Shown piece by piece: positions 1 to 8,125 of a stretch of DNA of 64,000 nt. Within the stretch, counting starts at the first letter, position 1, and each line of letters starts with the position of its first letter. A program made the position numbers and the translations under genes. Origin of the DNA: Clostridiales bacterium. GTDB taxonomy: Bacteria > Bacillota > Clostridia > Christensenellales > Aristaeellaceae. The DNA is taken from positions 62,001-126,000 of the forward strand of contig SVGL01000007.1 of assembly GCA_015056325.1 (NCBI GenBank). The letters are read 5' to 3'. Under the pieces are notes generated by a model. That model did not search any database. It had not been told where the DNA came from and saw only the letters and a list, made by a program, of their open reading frames with translations.

Positions 1-625
1 GCCAGAGATCAGCCGTGTAACGTCCTTCATGCAGGGTGCGGTTGAGGCGGATGATCAGCTGCTCCCCATAGGTCTGGGATATCCAGTTCAGGAATCCGCC
101 TGTTACCGTATAGGAATCCATGTAGCTCTGACCTTCCTGCCAGGAGCTTAGCGCCCAGTTTGCATCCTGACGGTAGCTGTATTTGGCGCGGGCATAATCC
201 GCAAGTCCCTCGGTCAGGACAGGAATGAAGGGATCGTCTCCATAATAGCCGTTCTGCACAACGTGGAACAGCTCATGTGTCAGCAGGTTGTAGTCCTCCG
301 GATGAGCGTCCATATACTCAATGGAGACGAAAATACTCTGGCCGTCGGTATAAGCCACGCTATCAGGCGCATGGTGGAAAAATATAGTCACTTCCGTGGC
401 GTCGGTGGTACCATACACTTCTCGCATCACAGGATAGCGGGAAAAGTACAATTCCTCGAACACCGTGTGATGGACAGGGGCTTCCTCACCCTCTGGCCAG
501 AACACCACCAGCGTGTAGTGGCTGTTGCTGACGCTGATTTTATGGCCCACAAAGGAAGTAGACTCTGCCTTTGCGCAGGAGACGCATATTACGACCATCA
601 TCACAAGAAAAAGGAATTTACGCAT
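1..625 (-). CDS. Secreted basic-secretory-protein-type metallopeptidase (3' end outside window)
   Basis: The start is ATG at 625 with GAGGTG 7 bases upstream. About 208 codons are visible and the C-terminus lies beyond the left edge. A signal peptide (MRKFLFLVMMVVICVSCAKA) has a cysteine near its end that could be a lipobox. The centre of the protein holds the zinc motif HELFH, followed about 17 residues later by TEGLADYAR, where the glutamate probably supplies the third ligand. A segment GGFLNWISQTYGEQLI follows. This HExxH, then E-G-xADY, then aromatic-FL arrangement is what I know from the basic secretory protein family (plant BSPs and a minority of bacterial proteins). The protein is probably exported and cleaves peptides outside the cell. 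The family call is by motif; the secreted zinc peptidase call is firmer. Confidence 0.72.
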   Translation of the reverse strand, partial: MRKFLFLVMMVVICVSCAKAESTSFVGHKISVSNSHYTLVVFWPEGEEAPVHHTVFEELYFSRYPVMREVYGTTDATEVTIFFHHAPDSVAYTDGQSIFVSIEYMDAHPEDYNLLTHELFHVVQNGYYGDDPFIPVLTEGLADYARAKYSYRQDANWALSSWQEGQSYMDSYTVTGGFLNWISQTYGEQLIIRLNRTLHEGRYTADLW

Positions 626-656
626 GCGATGCACCTCGATTCACTTGGTTTTTTTC

Positions 657-686
657 ATGATACCACTACTTGCATATTTCTGTCAA
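657..686 (-). promoter_or_regulatory. Promoter of the BSP-type peptidase gene
   Basis: On the minus strand TTGACA (686-681) is followed after 18 bases by TATCAT (662-657), about 32 bases upstream of the ATG at 625. It overlaps the divergent control region of the gene starting at 759. Confidence 0.6.
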
Positions 687-697
687 CGCATCCCTAA

Positions 698-726
698 TTG
701 ACAAAACCCCTGCCATCCACTACAAT
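698..726 (+). promoter_or_regulatory. Sigma-A-type promoter of the 759 gene
   Basis: TTGACA (698-703), 17 bases, TACAAT (721-726), then an AAAGGAGG ribosome binding site and ATG at 759. It is divergent to the promoter at 657-686. Confidence 0.75.
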
Positions 727-758
727 GAATTGATGCCAAACCATAAAGGAGGCTGCCC

Positions 759-1697
759 ATGAAGCGCCTTTTATCCTTATTGTTGCTGCTGTGCCTGCTG
801 CCTGTTTTTGCGGTGGCTGAGGAAAGCGCCAGCGGGGGGCCCGCCATCATTGACCGCACCGGCAACCTGACGGAGGAGTACCAATTCCCTGAGGGCACGC
901 CGGTGCTGGAAATCGTCTTCCCCCGCGTGTATTCCTCGGACTGCGCCATCGTCCGCTACGGCTATGATGTGATGATGATCGACGCATCCACTGGTACGGA
1001 GGAGATGCATGACCGCATCAAGTCCGCGCTCTCGTCCATGGGCGTGGATTATATCGATATCGCCTTCAACTCCCATCCCCATGACGACCACATCAACGGC
1101 TTTGTCCCCCTGGCGGAGAGTTTTCCCGTGGGGCGGCTCATCCTTACCTTTGAGGAGGACTGCAACGACAGCATGAAGAATACGGTGGCCGCCTTCAATG
1201 AGAAAGACATCCCCATCGAGCATGTGGAAGACGGCGATGTGTTCTATATGGGCCCGGAGGAGGACGTGGTGATCCGCGTGCTGCAGCGCAATGACTCCGG
1301 CACCTGGGAGCCCAACAACCGCTCCGCCATGCTGCACATCCAGTTCGGCGAGCGCTCGATTATCTTTACCGGCGACGTGGAGAACCACGCCCAGCGCTCC
1401 TTCGGGGAGAATCCGCCGGAGGGCGGCCTGAAGGCGGATATCCTCAAGTACCCCCATCACGGGCAGGTCAAGCTGCATGATCCCTTCTTTGACGCCATCG
1501 ACCCGGAATTGGTGTTCATGAACGGCGCCAATCAGGTCATGGAGGGTGCGAAGAGCTACCTGGACAAGAGAAGGGTACCCTACCTGATCGGTTATGAGGG
1601 TCTCACCCGCCTGCGCACCGACGGAGTGGTCTGGGTGGTGGACTACATGCACGAAAACTACACCGACCGCAACACCAAAAACCCCGACTACAAGTGA
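759..1697 (+). CDS. Secreted metallo-beta-lactamase-fold hydrolase, ComEC C-terminal-like
   Basis: This 312-residue protein starts with a clear signal peptide (about residues 1-20, ending VFAVAEES). The metal-binding motif is SHPHDDH (H-x-H-x-D-D-H), with later ligands in IFTGDVE and KYPHHGQ. The order matches the soluble MBL domain at the end of ComEC-type DNA-uptake proteins, which also occurs as a stand-alone secreted protein in Firmicutes. Phosphodiesterase or nuclease activity outside the membrane is likely from the family, but the substrate cannot be read. It has its own promoter, and its stop lies 12 bases before the next gene, so the two may be co-transcribed. Confidence 0.8.
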   Translation: MKRLLSLLLLLCLLPVFAVAEESASGGPAIIDRTGNLTEEYQFPEGTPVLEIVFPRVYSSDCAIVRYGYDVMMIDASTGTEEMHDRIKSALSSMGVDYIDIAFNSHPHDDHINGFVPLAESFPVGRLILTFEEDCNDSMKNTVAAFNEKDIPIEHVEDGDVFYMGPEEDVVIRVLQRNDSGTWEPNNRSAMLHIQFGERSIIFTGDVENHAQRSFGENPPEGGLKADILKYPHHGQVKLHDPFFDAIDPELVFMNGANQVMEGAKSYLDKRRVPYLIGYEGLTRLRTDGVVWVVDYMHENYTDRNTKNPDYK

Positions 1698-1709
1698 CAG
1701 GAGGCCGCT

Positions 1710-2393
1710 ATGCGCTACCAGTACCTGCTGATCGACAACGACAATACCATCATGGACTTCAACGCCGCCGAGGCCAAGGCTCTGGTGGACGTGCTGAAGA
1801 ATCGCGGCCTGCCCACCGACGACGCTACCGTCCACCGTTACCACGAGATCAACGACGCGCTGTGGAAGGCCCTGGAGCGAGGTGAAACCACCCAGCCCAA
1901 GCTCAAGGTGGAGCGCTTTCGCCAGCTGCTGACGGTGCTGGGACGTGAGGACATCGACCCGGCTGCCCTGGGCGCGGAGTACGCGGCGGGCCTGGGCAAT
2001 CACTCCGATCTGCTGCCCGGCGCGGAGGGCTTCATCCGTGCCCTCCACGGCAAGATGAAGATTGCCCTGGTCAGCAATGGGGTGAGCGCCATCCAGCGCA
2101 GCCGCCTGAGCCTGTGTCCGCTGACGCCCCTGTACGACGCGATCGTCATCTCCGAGGAGGTCGGCGCGGCCAAGCCCGATCCCAAGCTGCTCCATATCGC
2201 CATGGAGATGCTCGGCTGCACGGACAAATCGATGGCCGTCATGATGGGCGACAGCCTGTCAGCGGACATCGGCGCGGCCAACAACGCCGGCGTGGACAGC
2301 ATCTTCTTCAGCCTGAAGGGTACGACCAGCGACAAGGCAACCTATACGGTGTTTACCCACGCGGAAGCGCTGAAGATTCTCACGGAGGAATGA
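1710..2393 (+). CDS. HAD-superfamily phosphatase, YjjG-type (non-canonical nucleotidase-like)
   Basis: 227 residues, start ATG at 1710 preceded by GACAGGAGGCC. HAD motif I is IDNDNTIMDF near residue 8, the conserved serine is in LVSNGVS, motif III lysine is in AAKPDPKLL, and motif IV is MMGDSLSADIGAA. The DxDNTxxDF form of motif I and the length fit the YjjG/YfnB group, which dephosphorylates nucleoside monophosphates and other small phosphates. It is cytoplasmic. It sits 12 bases after the MBL gene and is followed after 2 bases by a radical SAM gene, so the three probably form an operon. The fold is secure; the substrate is inferred. Confidence 0.82.
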   Translation: MRYQYLLIDNDNTIMDFNAAEAKALVDVLKNRGLPTDDATVHRYHEINDALWKALERGETTQPKLKVERFRQLLTVLGREDIDPAALGAEYAAGLGNHSDLLPGAEGFIRALHGKMKIALVSNGVSAIQRSRLSLCPLTPLYDAIVISEEVGAAKPDPKLLHIAMEMLGCTDKSMAVMMGDSLSADIGAANNAGVDSIFFSLKGTTSDKATYTVFTHAEALKILTEE

Positions 2394-2395
2394 TT

Positions 2396-3520
2396 ATGAA
2401 GATTTCCAAGCGCGACGCGCTGATGTGGTACTCCTTCTTCGCCCAGCTGGACGAGGAAGAACCCTTGATGCCCCGGCAGCAGGAGATTGCCCTGGCTGTC
2501 CTCAGCCAGATCGAAGTAGCCCAGGAAGCCCGCATCGCCGCCCTGCGCGCCGAGATTCCTGATTTGCAGACCATCGCGGGCCGCACCTATTTTGTCGGCG
2601 ATGCGGAGAAGTTTTCGAAGGGCTGCCGCTCCTGCCTGACTGGCACGGGCCTTTCCGCCATCCGCAAGACCAACAAGTGCAACATCAACTGCCGCTTCTG
2701 CTACAACCACGGTGAGCTGGACTGCCAGCCTCCGATCGGCGAGGGCATGTGGGAGATCGGCGGCACCAAGTTCCGCGAGGAGGACATCGACCTCCTGCTG
2801 TCCATCCAGCGCAAGCCTACTGGCGTGAGCTACGTCTACCTCGAGCCCTTCATGGAGATCGAGAAGTACTACGGCGTGATTCGCAAGTTTCATGAGGCGG
2901 GCGTGCATCAGCATATGTACACCAACGGCACCCTCTGCACGGAGGAAAATCTGCGCGCCCTGGGCGAGGCGGGTCTTGACGAGCTGCGCTTCAACCTGGG
3001 CGGCACGAACTGCGCGGACAATGTCATTGCCAATATGAAGCTGGCCAGCAAGTACATCCCCGTGATTGCCATAGAGACCCCCATGACCCCTGACTTCTAC
3101 GAGCAGTTCCAGCAGAAGAAGGACGAGATCCTCGCCACCGGCATCGCCTTCATGAACTGCGCCGAGCTCCACCTGAACCCCAACAACATCGGCAACTACG
3201 AGGGCGAGCCGATGTACATGACCCGCCACGGCTACCTCTCGCCCATCTGGAGCCACGAGCTCACCTGCAGGCTCATGAAGCAGTGCGTGGAGGAAAAGTG
3301 GCCCATCGTGATCCACGACTGCTGCAACATGACCAAGTTCGCCCGCGACCTGAACGTGAAGGTGCATGAGGGCGGCTGGTTCGGCGCGAGTGCGTACCAC
3401 AGCGAGTTCGACGGTATTCCCTATGCGGCCTTCCTGCCCACGCTGGAGGACGAGGACTTCCGCTTCGTTGAGGAAGAGGAGCTGCCCAAGGGGTATCGGC
3501 CGGGGGATATTGTTTTGTAA
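2396..3520 (+). CDS. Radical SAM protein of unknown substrate
   Basis: 374 residues from ATG at 2396, chosen because GGAGG at 2384-2388 lies 7 bases upstream; the in-frame ATG at 2390 is only 1 base from that site. The radical SAM cluster motif is KCNINCRFCYN (C-x3-C-x2-C) near residue 100. A second cysteine pair GCRSC lies about 20 residues before it, and HDCCN occurs near the C-terminus, so an auxiliary metal or Fe-S site is possible. A barrel core follows the motif (VYLEPFMEIEKYYGVI, MYTNGTLCT, LRFNLGG). Nothing points to a known peptide or cofactor pathway. It is the last gene before a strong terminator. Confidence 0.8.
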   Translation: MKISKRDALMWYSFFAQLDEEEPLMPRQQEIALAVLSQIEVAQEARIAALRAEIPDLQTIAGRTYFVGDAEKFSKGCRSCLTGTGLSAIRKTNKCNINCRFCYNHGELDCQPPIGEGMWEIGGTKFREEDIDLLLSIQRKPTGVSYVYLEPFMEIEKYYGVIRKFHEAGVHQHMYTNGTLCTEENLRALGEAGLDELRFNLGGTNCADNVIANMKLASKYIPVIAIETPMTPDFYEQFQQKKDEILATGIAFMNCAELHLNPNNIGNYEGEPMYMTRHGYLSPIWSHELTCRLMKQCVEEKWPIVIHDCCNMTKFARDLNVKVHEGGWFGASAYHSEFDGIPYAAFLPTLEDEDFRFVEEEELPKGYRPGDIVL

Positions 3521-3535
3521 CTGCATAATAACAGG

Positions 3536-3568
3536 CATCCGACATGGTTTGTGTCGGATGTCTTTTTT
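3536..3568 (+). terminator. Rho-independent terminator after the radical SAM gene
   Basis: CATCCGACA (3536-3544) pairs perfectly with TGTCGGATG (3552-3560) across a 7-base loop and is followed by TCTTTTTT. Confidence 0.88.
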
Positions 3569-3594
3569 CGTGTTTTTGTTTGGTGGATGCAGCT

Positions 3595-3806
3595 GGGAGG
3601 CCGCTTTCGCGCGTCGAAAGCGGCGCAAAGCCGCCGGGGGGAAGCAAAAAATGCTTCCCCCCGGACCCCCTCGGGCTCCCCTGCAGTCGGGAGAGCGGCT
3701 GCATTGGGGGCGGCTCTGGCTGTAGAGGATTCCTTTGAATTTCCGCATGCTGCGGAAGGAATCCTCTGCAAAATCGCCGCACGGGCTCCTTTGCGGGTTG
3801 AGCGGC
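3595..3806 (-). repeat. Structured intergenic element, copy A (covarying hairpins)
   Basis: This fills most of the gene-free stretch 3569-3858. Read on the minus strand it contains, in order, AACCCGCAAAG, GCGGCGATTTTGC, a long hairpin (arms AGAGGATTCCTT and AAGGAATCCTCT around an inner TTCCGC/GCGGAA stem), CCAGAGCCGCCC, ATGCAGCCGCT, GAGGGGGTCCGG, a second hairpin (arms GGGGAAGC and GCTTCCCC) and CCGGCGGCT. A second copy lies at 50130-50317 on the plus strand, with the linkers conserved and different but self-pairing arms. No open reading frame of note lies in it. Confidence 0.75.
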
Positions 3807-3858
3807 AGCCGCTGGAACAAAGGGGACTGCTTGCTTTTGCCTGTGCCTTTTGGTGGCC

Positions 3859-4266
3859 TTATCCGATCTTCCCTGCCTTGCGCAGCATGTCCTCGGCGAT
3901 CTCGATGCACTCGTACACCAGTCCGTCGCAGAAGGGCTTCTTCTCGTTGCCGGCTTCTGCGTTACGGGCAAGCAGCGGCTTGCAGTCGAGGGACTCCGGG
4001 TGCTTTTCGCGCACGCGGGCGTAGTATTCTGCGGTGACGTCGGGCGTGTCCAGGCCGTGGAGGGCCAGCACGGTCACGCCGCCGGCGACGGCTCCGCACA
4101 GCGCGCCGGTCTTCATGCCGCCGCCGAAATTCGCGGCAAAGCGCATGACCAGGTCGGTCGGGAGCCCCATTTCCTCCGCGAAGGGCAGGATAGCGGCCTG
4201 TCCGCAGTTGTAGTGTGGGGTGACGATGGCGCGGAGTTCTTTCGCGCGGGTGATGTATTTGCTCAT
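3859..4266 (-). CDS. C_GCAxxG_C_C family putative redox protein
   Basis: 135 residues from ATG at 4266 (MSKYITRAKEL); an ATG two codons earlier is possible. The spaced cysteines are in NCGQAAI, GALCGAVAGG, LDCKP and FCDGLVYEC, with the glycine-rich GGGMKTGALCG segment that defines this small cysteine family. Members are thought to bind metal or take part in redox chemistry, but function is not settled. The gene lies downstream of and parallel to the ABC exporter pair, with about 130 bases between, so it may be read through from them. Confidence 0.8.
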   Translation of the reverse strand: MSKYITRAKELRAIVTPHYNCGQAAILPFAEEMGLPTDLVMRFAANFGGGMKTGALCGAVAGGVTVLALHGLDTPDVTAEYYARVREKHPESLDCKPLLARNAEAGNEKKPFCDGLVYECIEIAEDMLRKAGKIG

Positions 4267-4396
4267 AGGCATCTCTTTTCTCGTAATCTGCGAGCTGCAC
4301 GCGAACTCAACCGAAAAGGAGCCGCGCAGCTCGATCGCGAAAGGGGAGTCCAGAGGGATGATATCCCTCTGGCGGGGGTGTAGGGGGCAGCGCCCC

Positions 4397-6154
4397 TTAC
4401 GCGCCGAACTGCGCGTTGTACAGCGTCGCATAGAAACCGTTCTTTGCAATCAGCGTGTCATGATCGCCCTGCTCGACAATGTGGCCGTCGCGCATGACGA
4501 GGATCACGTCGGCCTCGCGGATGGTGGACAGGCGGTGCGCCACGATGAAGGACGTTCTGCCCTGCATCATCTTCGCGAACGCGGACTGGATGCGCAGCTC
4601 CGTGCGGGTGTCGATGGAGGAGGTGGCCTCGTCCAGGATCAGCATGGGCGGCAGCGTCAGCATCACGCGGGCGATGCACAGCAGCTGCTTCTGTCCGGCG
4701 GAGAGGTTGCCGCCGTTCTCGGTGATGACGGTGTCGTAGCCCTCGGGCAGTCGGCGGATGAAGGAATGGGCATGGGCGGCCTTGGCGGCAGCGGTGATTT
4801 CCTCGATTGTCGCGTCGGGCTTGCCGTAGGCGATGTTCTCGCGGATGGTGCCCGCCTTCAGCCAGGTATCCTGCAGCACCATGCCGATGTTCCGGCGCAG
4901 CTCGCGGCGCTTGATATCGCGGATGTCGACGCCGTCCACCCGGATGGAACCCTCGTTCACGTCGTAGAAGCGCATGAGCAGGTTGATCAGCGTGGTCTTG
5001 CCGCAGCCGGTGGGGCCGACGATGGCGATGCGCTGGCCGGGCTTGACATTCAGGGAGAAGTCCTCGATCAGCGGACGGTCGGGCACGTAGCGGAAGCTCA
5101 CGTCGGTGAGGCTGACGTTGCCCTGCGCGTCCAGGTCGGAGGCGTCCGCCGCGTCGGGCAGGCGGTCGGGTTCGTCCAGCAGGGTGAAGATGCGGCGCAC
5201 GCAGGCCAGCGCGTTTTGCAGCTCGGTCACCACGCCGGAAATCTCGTTGAAGGGCTTGGCGTACTGGCTGGCGTAGGAGAGGAACACGCTCATGCCGCCG
5301 ATGGTCATGCTGGGATTATCCGCGATGGCAAAGAGCGCGCACACCAGACCAACCGCGGCGTAGATGATGTTATTGACCAGGCGGGTGGAGGGATTCACGA
5401 GGGAGGAGAAGAAGGTTGCGTTCAGGCTGACCTTGCCCAGCCGCTCGTTGACTTCGTCAAACTCGGCGAGGCTCTCGTCCTCGTGGCCGAAGGACTGCAC
5501 GACCTTCTGGCCCTCGATCAGCTCGTTGATCATCGCGGTCTGCTCGCCGCGTACCTTGGCCTGCTCGGTGAAGTAGCGGTGGGTGCGCTTGGCGATGAAC
5601 GCCGCCACAAACAGGCTCAGGGGCGTGAGCACCACCACCAGCAGGGCGATGGAGAAATTCAGCGCCAGCATGATGCCCAGCGTACCGCAGATGGTCACCA
5701 CGCCGGTGAAGAGCTGTGTGAAGCCCATCAGCAGGCCGTCGGAGAAGGCGTCCACGTCGGCGATGACGCGGCTGACCACGTCGCCGGCGGGATGGGCGTC
5801 CAGGTAGGAAAGGGGCAAGCGTTGGAGCTTGCGGTTGGTTTCGTTGCGGATGTCGCGGCTGACGCAGTAGGCGATGCGGTTGTTGCTCGTCGCCAGGAAC
5901 TGCTGGGCAATTGCCGCAAGGATGGCGGACAGCGCGATCAGCAGCGCCCACTTGGTCACACCGGCCATATCCACCGCGCCCACGCCGATCATACAGTCAA
6001 TGGCGTTGCCGGAGAAGATGGGGATCAGCAGCGCTGCTGCCGCGCTCACGGATGCGCACAGCAGGCTCACCAGCACATGGGTGCGGTAGGGCTTGACATA
6101 GGTCAGCACCCGGCGGAGGGTCTGCAGGTTCAGGGCTGTTTTCTGCTTGCTCAT
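4397..6154 (-). CDS. ABC exporter half-transporter, consensus ATPase site subunit
   Basis: 585 residues, start ATG at 6154 with GGAGGTG upstream; ATG and the previous stop overlap (ATGA). Residues 1 to about 310 form the six-helix export domain and the rest is the nucleotide-binding domain, with Walker A GPTGCGKTTL, signature NLSAGQKQLL and Walker B MLILDEATSSID. The catalytic glutamate is present. With its partner at 6151-7986 it probably makes a heterodimeric multidrug or lipid exporter of the BmrCD/LmrCD type. The start before the overlap was rejected because it would extend into the partner gene without a ribosome binding site. Confidence 0.9.
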   Translation of the reverse strand: MSKQKTALNLQTLRRVLTYVKPYRTHVLVSLLCASVSAAAALLIPIFSGNAIDCMIGVGAVDMAGVTKWALLIALSAILAAIAQQFLATSNNRIAYCVSRDIRNETNRKLQRLPLSYLDAHPAGDVVSRVIADVDAFSDGLLMGFTQLFTGVVTICGTLGIMLALNFSIALLVVVLTPLSLFVAAFIAKRTHRYFTEQAKVRGEQTAMINELIEGQKVVQSFGHEDESLAEFDEVNERLGKVSLNATFFSSLVNPSTRLVNNIIYAAVGLVCALFAIADNPSMTIGGMSVFLSYASQYAKPFNEISGVVTELQNALACVRRIFTLLDEPDRLPDAADASDLDAQGNVSLTDVSFRYVPDRPLIEDFSLNVKPGQRIAIVGPTGCGKTTLINLLMRFYDVNEGSIRVDGVDIRDIKRRELRRNIGMVLQDTWLKAGTIRENIAYGKPDATIEEITAAAKAAHAHSFIRRLPEGYDTVITENGGNLSAGQKQLLCIARVMLTLPPMLILDEATSSIDTRTELRIQSAFAKMMQGRTSFIVAHRLSTIREADVILVMRDGHIVEQGDHDTLIAKNGFYATLYNAQFGA

Positions 6155-7986
6155 GCCTGCGCACCTCCCTTGGCGTGGTCGTTGCGGAACTGACTTTCGT
6201 GGATCTCGCGGTAGACCTCGCATCTGCTCATCAGCTCATCATGGGTGCCGCAGCCGACCAGCTCGCCGTCGTCCAGGACGAGGATCTGATCCGCGTGGCG
6301 GATGCTCGACGTGCGCTGGCTGACGATGAAGGTCGTGGTGGTGTCGGGCAGCTGGCGCAGGGCCTTGCGCAGGGCTGCGTCGGTGGCGTAATCCAGGGCG
6401 GAGGCGCTGTCGTCCAGGATGAGGATATCGGGCTTCGAGACCAGCGCGCGAGCGATGGTCAACCGCTGCTTCTGGCCGCCGGAAAGGTTGCGGCCGCCCT
6501 GCTCCACGGGAGCATCCAGCTGGCCGGGCTTCTCGCGGACGAACTCCGCCGCCTGCGCGGTTTCCAGGGCTGCCCAGAGCTCGTCGTCGGTAGCGGTCAT
6601 GTCGCCCTGCCGGAGGTCGGGCGTAAGCCCGACGAGCGACTGCGATTCTTTGGAATCGCTGAGCGAAGCCTTTCGTCGGGCTTGTCCCGAGGAAAGGCCG
6701 AAGAGAAGATTGGAGCGGATGGTGCCCTTGAACAGCTGGGCGCGCTGCATCACCACGGCCACACGGTCGCGGAGCTCATCGTGAGGCCAATCGGCGATGG
6801 GGCGGCCCATCAGGGACACGCTGCCCTTCGTCGCGTCGTAGAAACGGGGGATCAGGCTCACCAGCGTGGACTTGCCTGAGCCGGTGCCGCCGATCACGCC
6901 GATGGTTTGTCCCTTCAGCGCGCGGAAGGAAATGTCGGTGATGCTCTCGTCGCCCGCGCCCTTGTAGGTCAGGGAGACGTGGTCGAAGCGGACCGCTTCG
7001 GAGGATGATTCCGCATGGGCGGCCTTCTCCGGATAGGACATGGAGGTCTCCGTGTCCAGCACGGTGCCCACGCGGCCAAGGCTCGCCACGGCGCGGGTCA
7101 GCAGGACGATCAGGTTGGCCAGCTTGACCAGCTCCACCAGGATCTGGCTCATATAGTTGACCAGCGCCACCACGTCGCCGGAGAGCAGCGTTGCGCCATT
7201 CACCTTGTCTGCGCCGACGTAGAGGATGGCGATCAGCGCCAGGTTCACCACCACGTAAGTCATGGGGTTCATCAGCGCGGCGATGCGGCCAACCTTCAGC
7301 TGGGCCTCATTGAGCTCGCCGTTGGCGTTTGCAAAGCGCTCTGCCTCGGCTTCCTCGCGGCCGAAGGCACGCACCACTCGCACGCCGGTGAGGTTCTCGC
7401 GGGTGGCGGAGGTGACCGCGTCCAGCTTCTGCTGCACCTGCTTGTACATGGGGGAGGTCAGCTTCATCACGCCGAAGACGATCACCGCCAGCACCGGGAT
7501 GGCGATGACGAAGATGCTCGCCGCGCCCCAGTCGATGGTGAAGGCCATGACCATCGCGCCGATGACGATGAAGGGGCTGCGCAGGAACAACCGCAGGAAC
7601 ATGTTCACGCCGTTTTGAACCTGGTTGACGTCAGCGGTCATGCGGGTGATGAGGGTCGACACGCCGATGGTGTCCAGCTCGGTGAAAGAGAGCTTCTGGA
7701 TATGGGCCATCAGCTCGTGGCGCAGGCCCGTGGATGTACCGATGGCGGCCCGCGCCGCGAAGTACTGCGCCGTGAAGGAGCAGCCGAGGCCCACCAGCGC
7801 CATCAGGATCAAAAGGCCGCACTGGCCCAGGATATACCCGCCGTCCCGCGTGGGGATGCCGGTGTTGATGATATTGGCCACCACCAGCGGCACCAGCAGG
7901 TCAAACATGGCCTCCAGCATCTTGAACAGGGGCGCAATAATGCTCTCGAACCGGTATTTCTTCATGTATGGGAAAAGGTGTTTCAT
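6151..7986 (-). CDS. ABC exporter half-transporter, degenerate ATPase site, with in-frame palindromic insert
   Basis: 611 residues, start ATG at 7986 with AGGAGG 8 bases upstream. The order is an N-terminal membrane domain, then Walker A GGTGSGKSTL, signature NLSGGQKQRL and Walker B ILILDDSASALD. The residue after the Walker B aspartate is D instead of E, as in the degenerate subunit of heterodimeric exporters. Between LLFG and ATDDELW, about residues 427-460, lies a segment of about 30 residues (core DSKESQSLVGLTPDLR) not normally found there. It coincides with a DNA palindromic element also present inside rimO. Family members are usually about 575-585 residues, so the excess length matches the insert. 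Confidence 0.9.
   Translation of the reverse strand: MKHLFPYMKKYRFESIIAPLFKMLEAMFDLLVPLVVANIINTGIPTRDGGYILGQCGLLILMALVGLGCSFTAQYFAARAAIGTSTGLRHELMAHIQKLSFTELDTIGVSTLITRMTADVNQVQNGVNMFLRLFLRSPFIVIGAMVMAFTIDWGAASIFVIAIPVLAVIVFGVMKLTSPMYKQVQQKLDAVTSATRENLTGVRVVRAFGREEAEAERFANANGELNEAQLKVGRIAALMNPMTYVVVNLALIAILYVGADKVNGATLLSGDVVALVNYMSQILVELVKLANLIVLLTRAVASLGRVGTVLDTETSMSYPEKAAHAESSSEAVRFDHVSLTYKGAGDESITDISFRALKGQTIGVIGGTGSGKSTLVSLIPRFYDATKGSVSLMGRPIADWPHDELRDRVAVVMQRAQLFKGTIRSNLLFGLSSGQARRKASLSDSKESQSLVGLTPDLRQGDMTATDDELWAALETAQAAEFVREKPGQLDAPVEQGGRNLSGGQKQRLTIARALVSKPDILILDDSASALDYATDAALRKALRQLPDTTTTFIVSQRTSSIRHADQILVLDDGELVGCGTHDELMSRCEVYREIHESQFRNDHAKGGAQA
6612..6702 (-). repeat. Coding palindromic element, copy 1 (inside ABC exporter gene)
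   Basis: Plus-strand text runs GAGGTCGGGC, GTAA, GCCCGAC, then AGCGACTGC, a hairpin with arms GATTC and GAATC, then GCTGAGCGAAGCC and a terminal TCGGG/CCCGA hairpin. Copies 2 (22031-22103) and 3 (24007-24092) share this framework. In the sense of the gene it is translated as DSKESQSLVGLTPDLR without breaking the frame. Confidence 0.8.
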
Positions 7987-8016
7987 GCCGTTTCCTCCTG
8001 AAAGGTAATCCTCATG

Positions 8017-8045
8017 ATTATACCGCAAGCCGCCGCTTTCCTCAA
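8017..8045 (-). promoter_or_regulatory. Promoter of the ABC exporter operon
   Basis: Minus strand TTGAGG (8045-8040), 17 bases, TATAAT (8022-8017), 30 bases before the ATG at 7986. Confidence 0.65.
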
Positions 8046-8125
8046 CAGATTTTTCGCATTTCAGGGAAGATTTTCCGCCGCTGATGCGTTATTATGGTAG
8101 TAACCATGCAAAAGGAGCTAATCCC

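Noticed and set aside
777-2195. Long minus-strand frame opposite the MBL and HAD genes
   Set aside because: It is a shadow of two genes with intact catalytic motifs; composition is His/Val/Gly-rich without any domain.
2396-3520. Assignment of the radical SAM protein to a named maturase or anaerobic sulfatase activator
   Set aside because: Only the C-x3-C-x2-C motif and a barrel are visible; cysteine patterns of those subfamilies do not match clearly.
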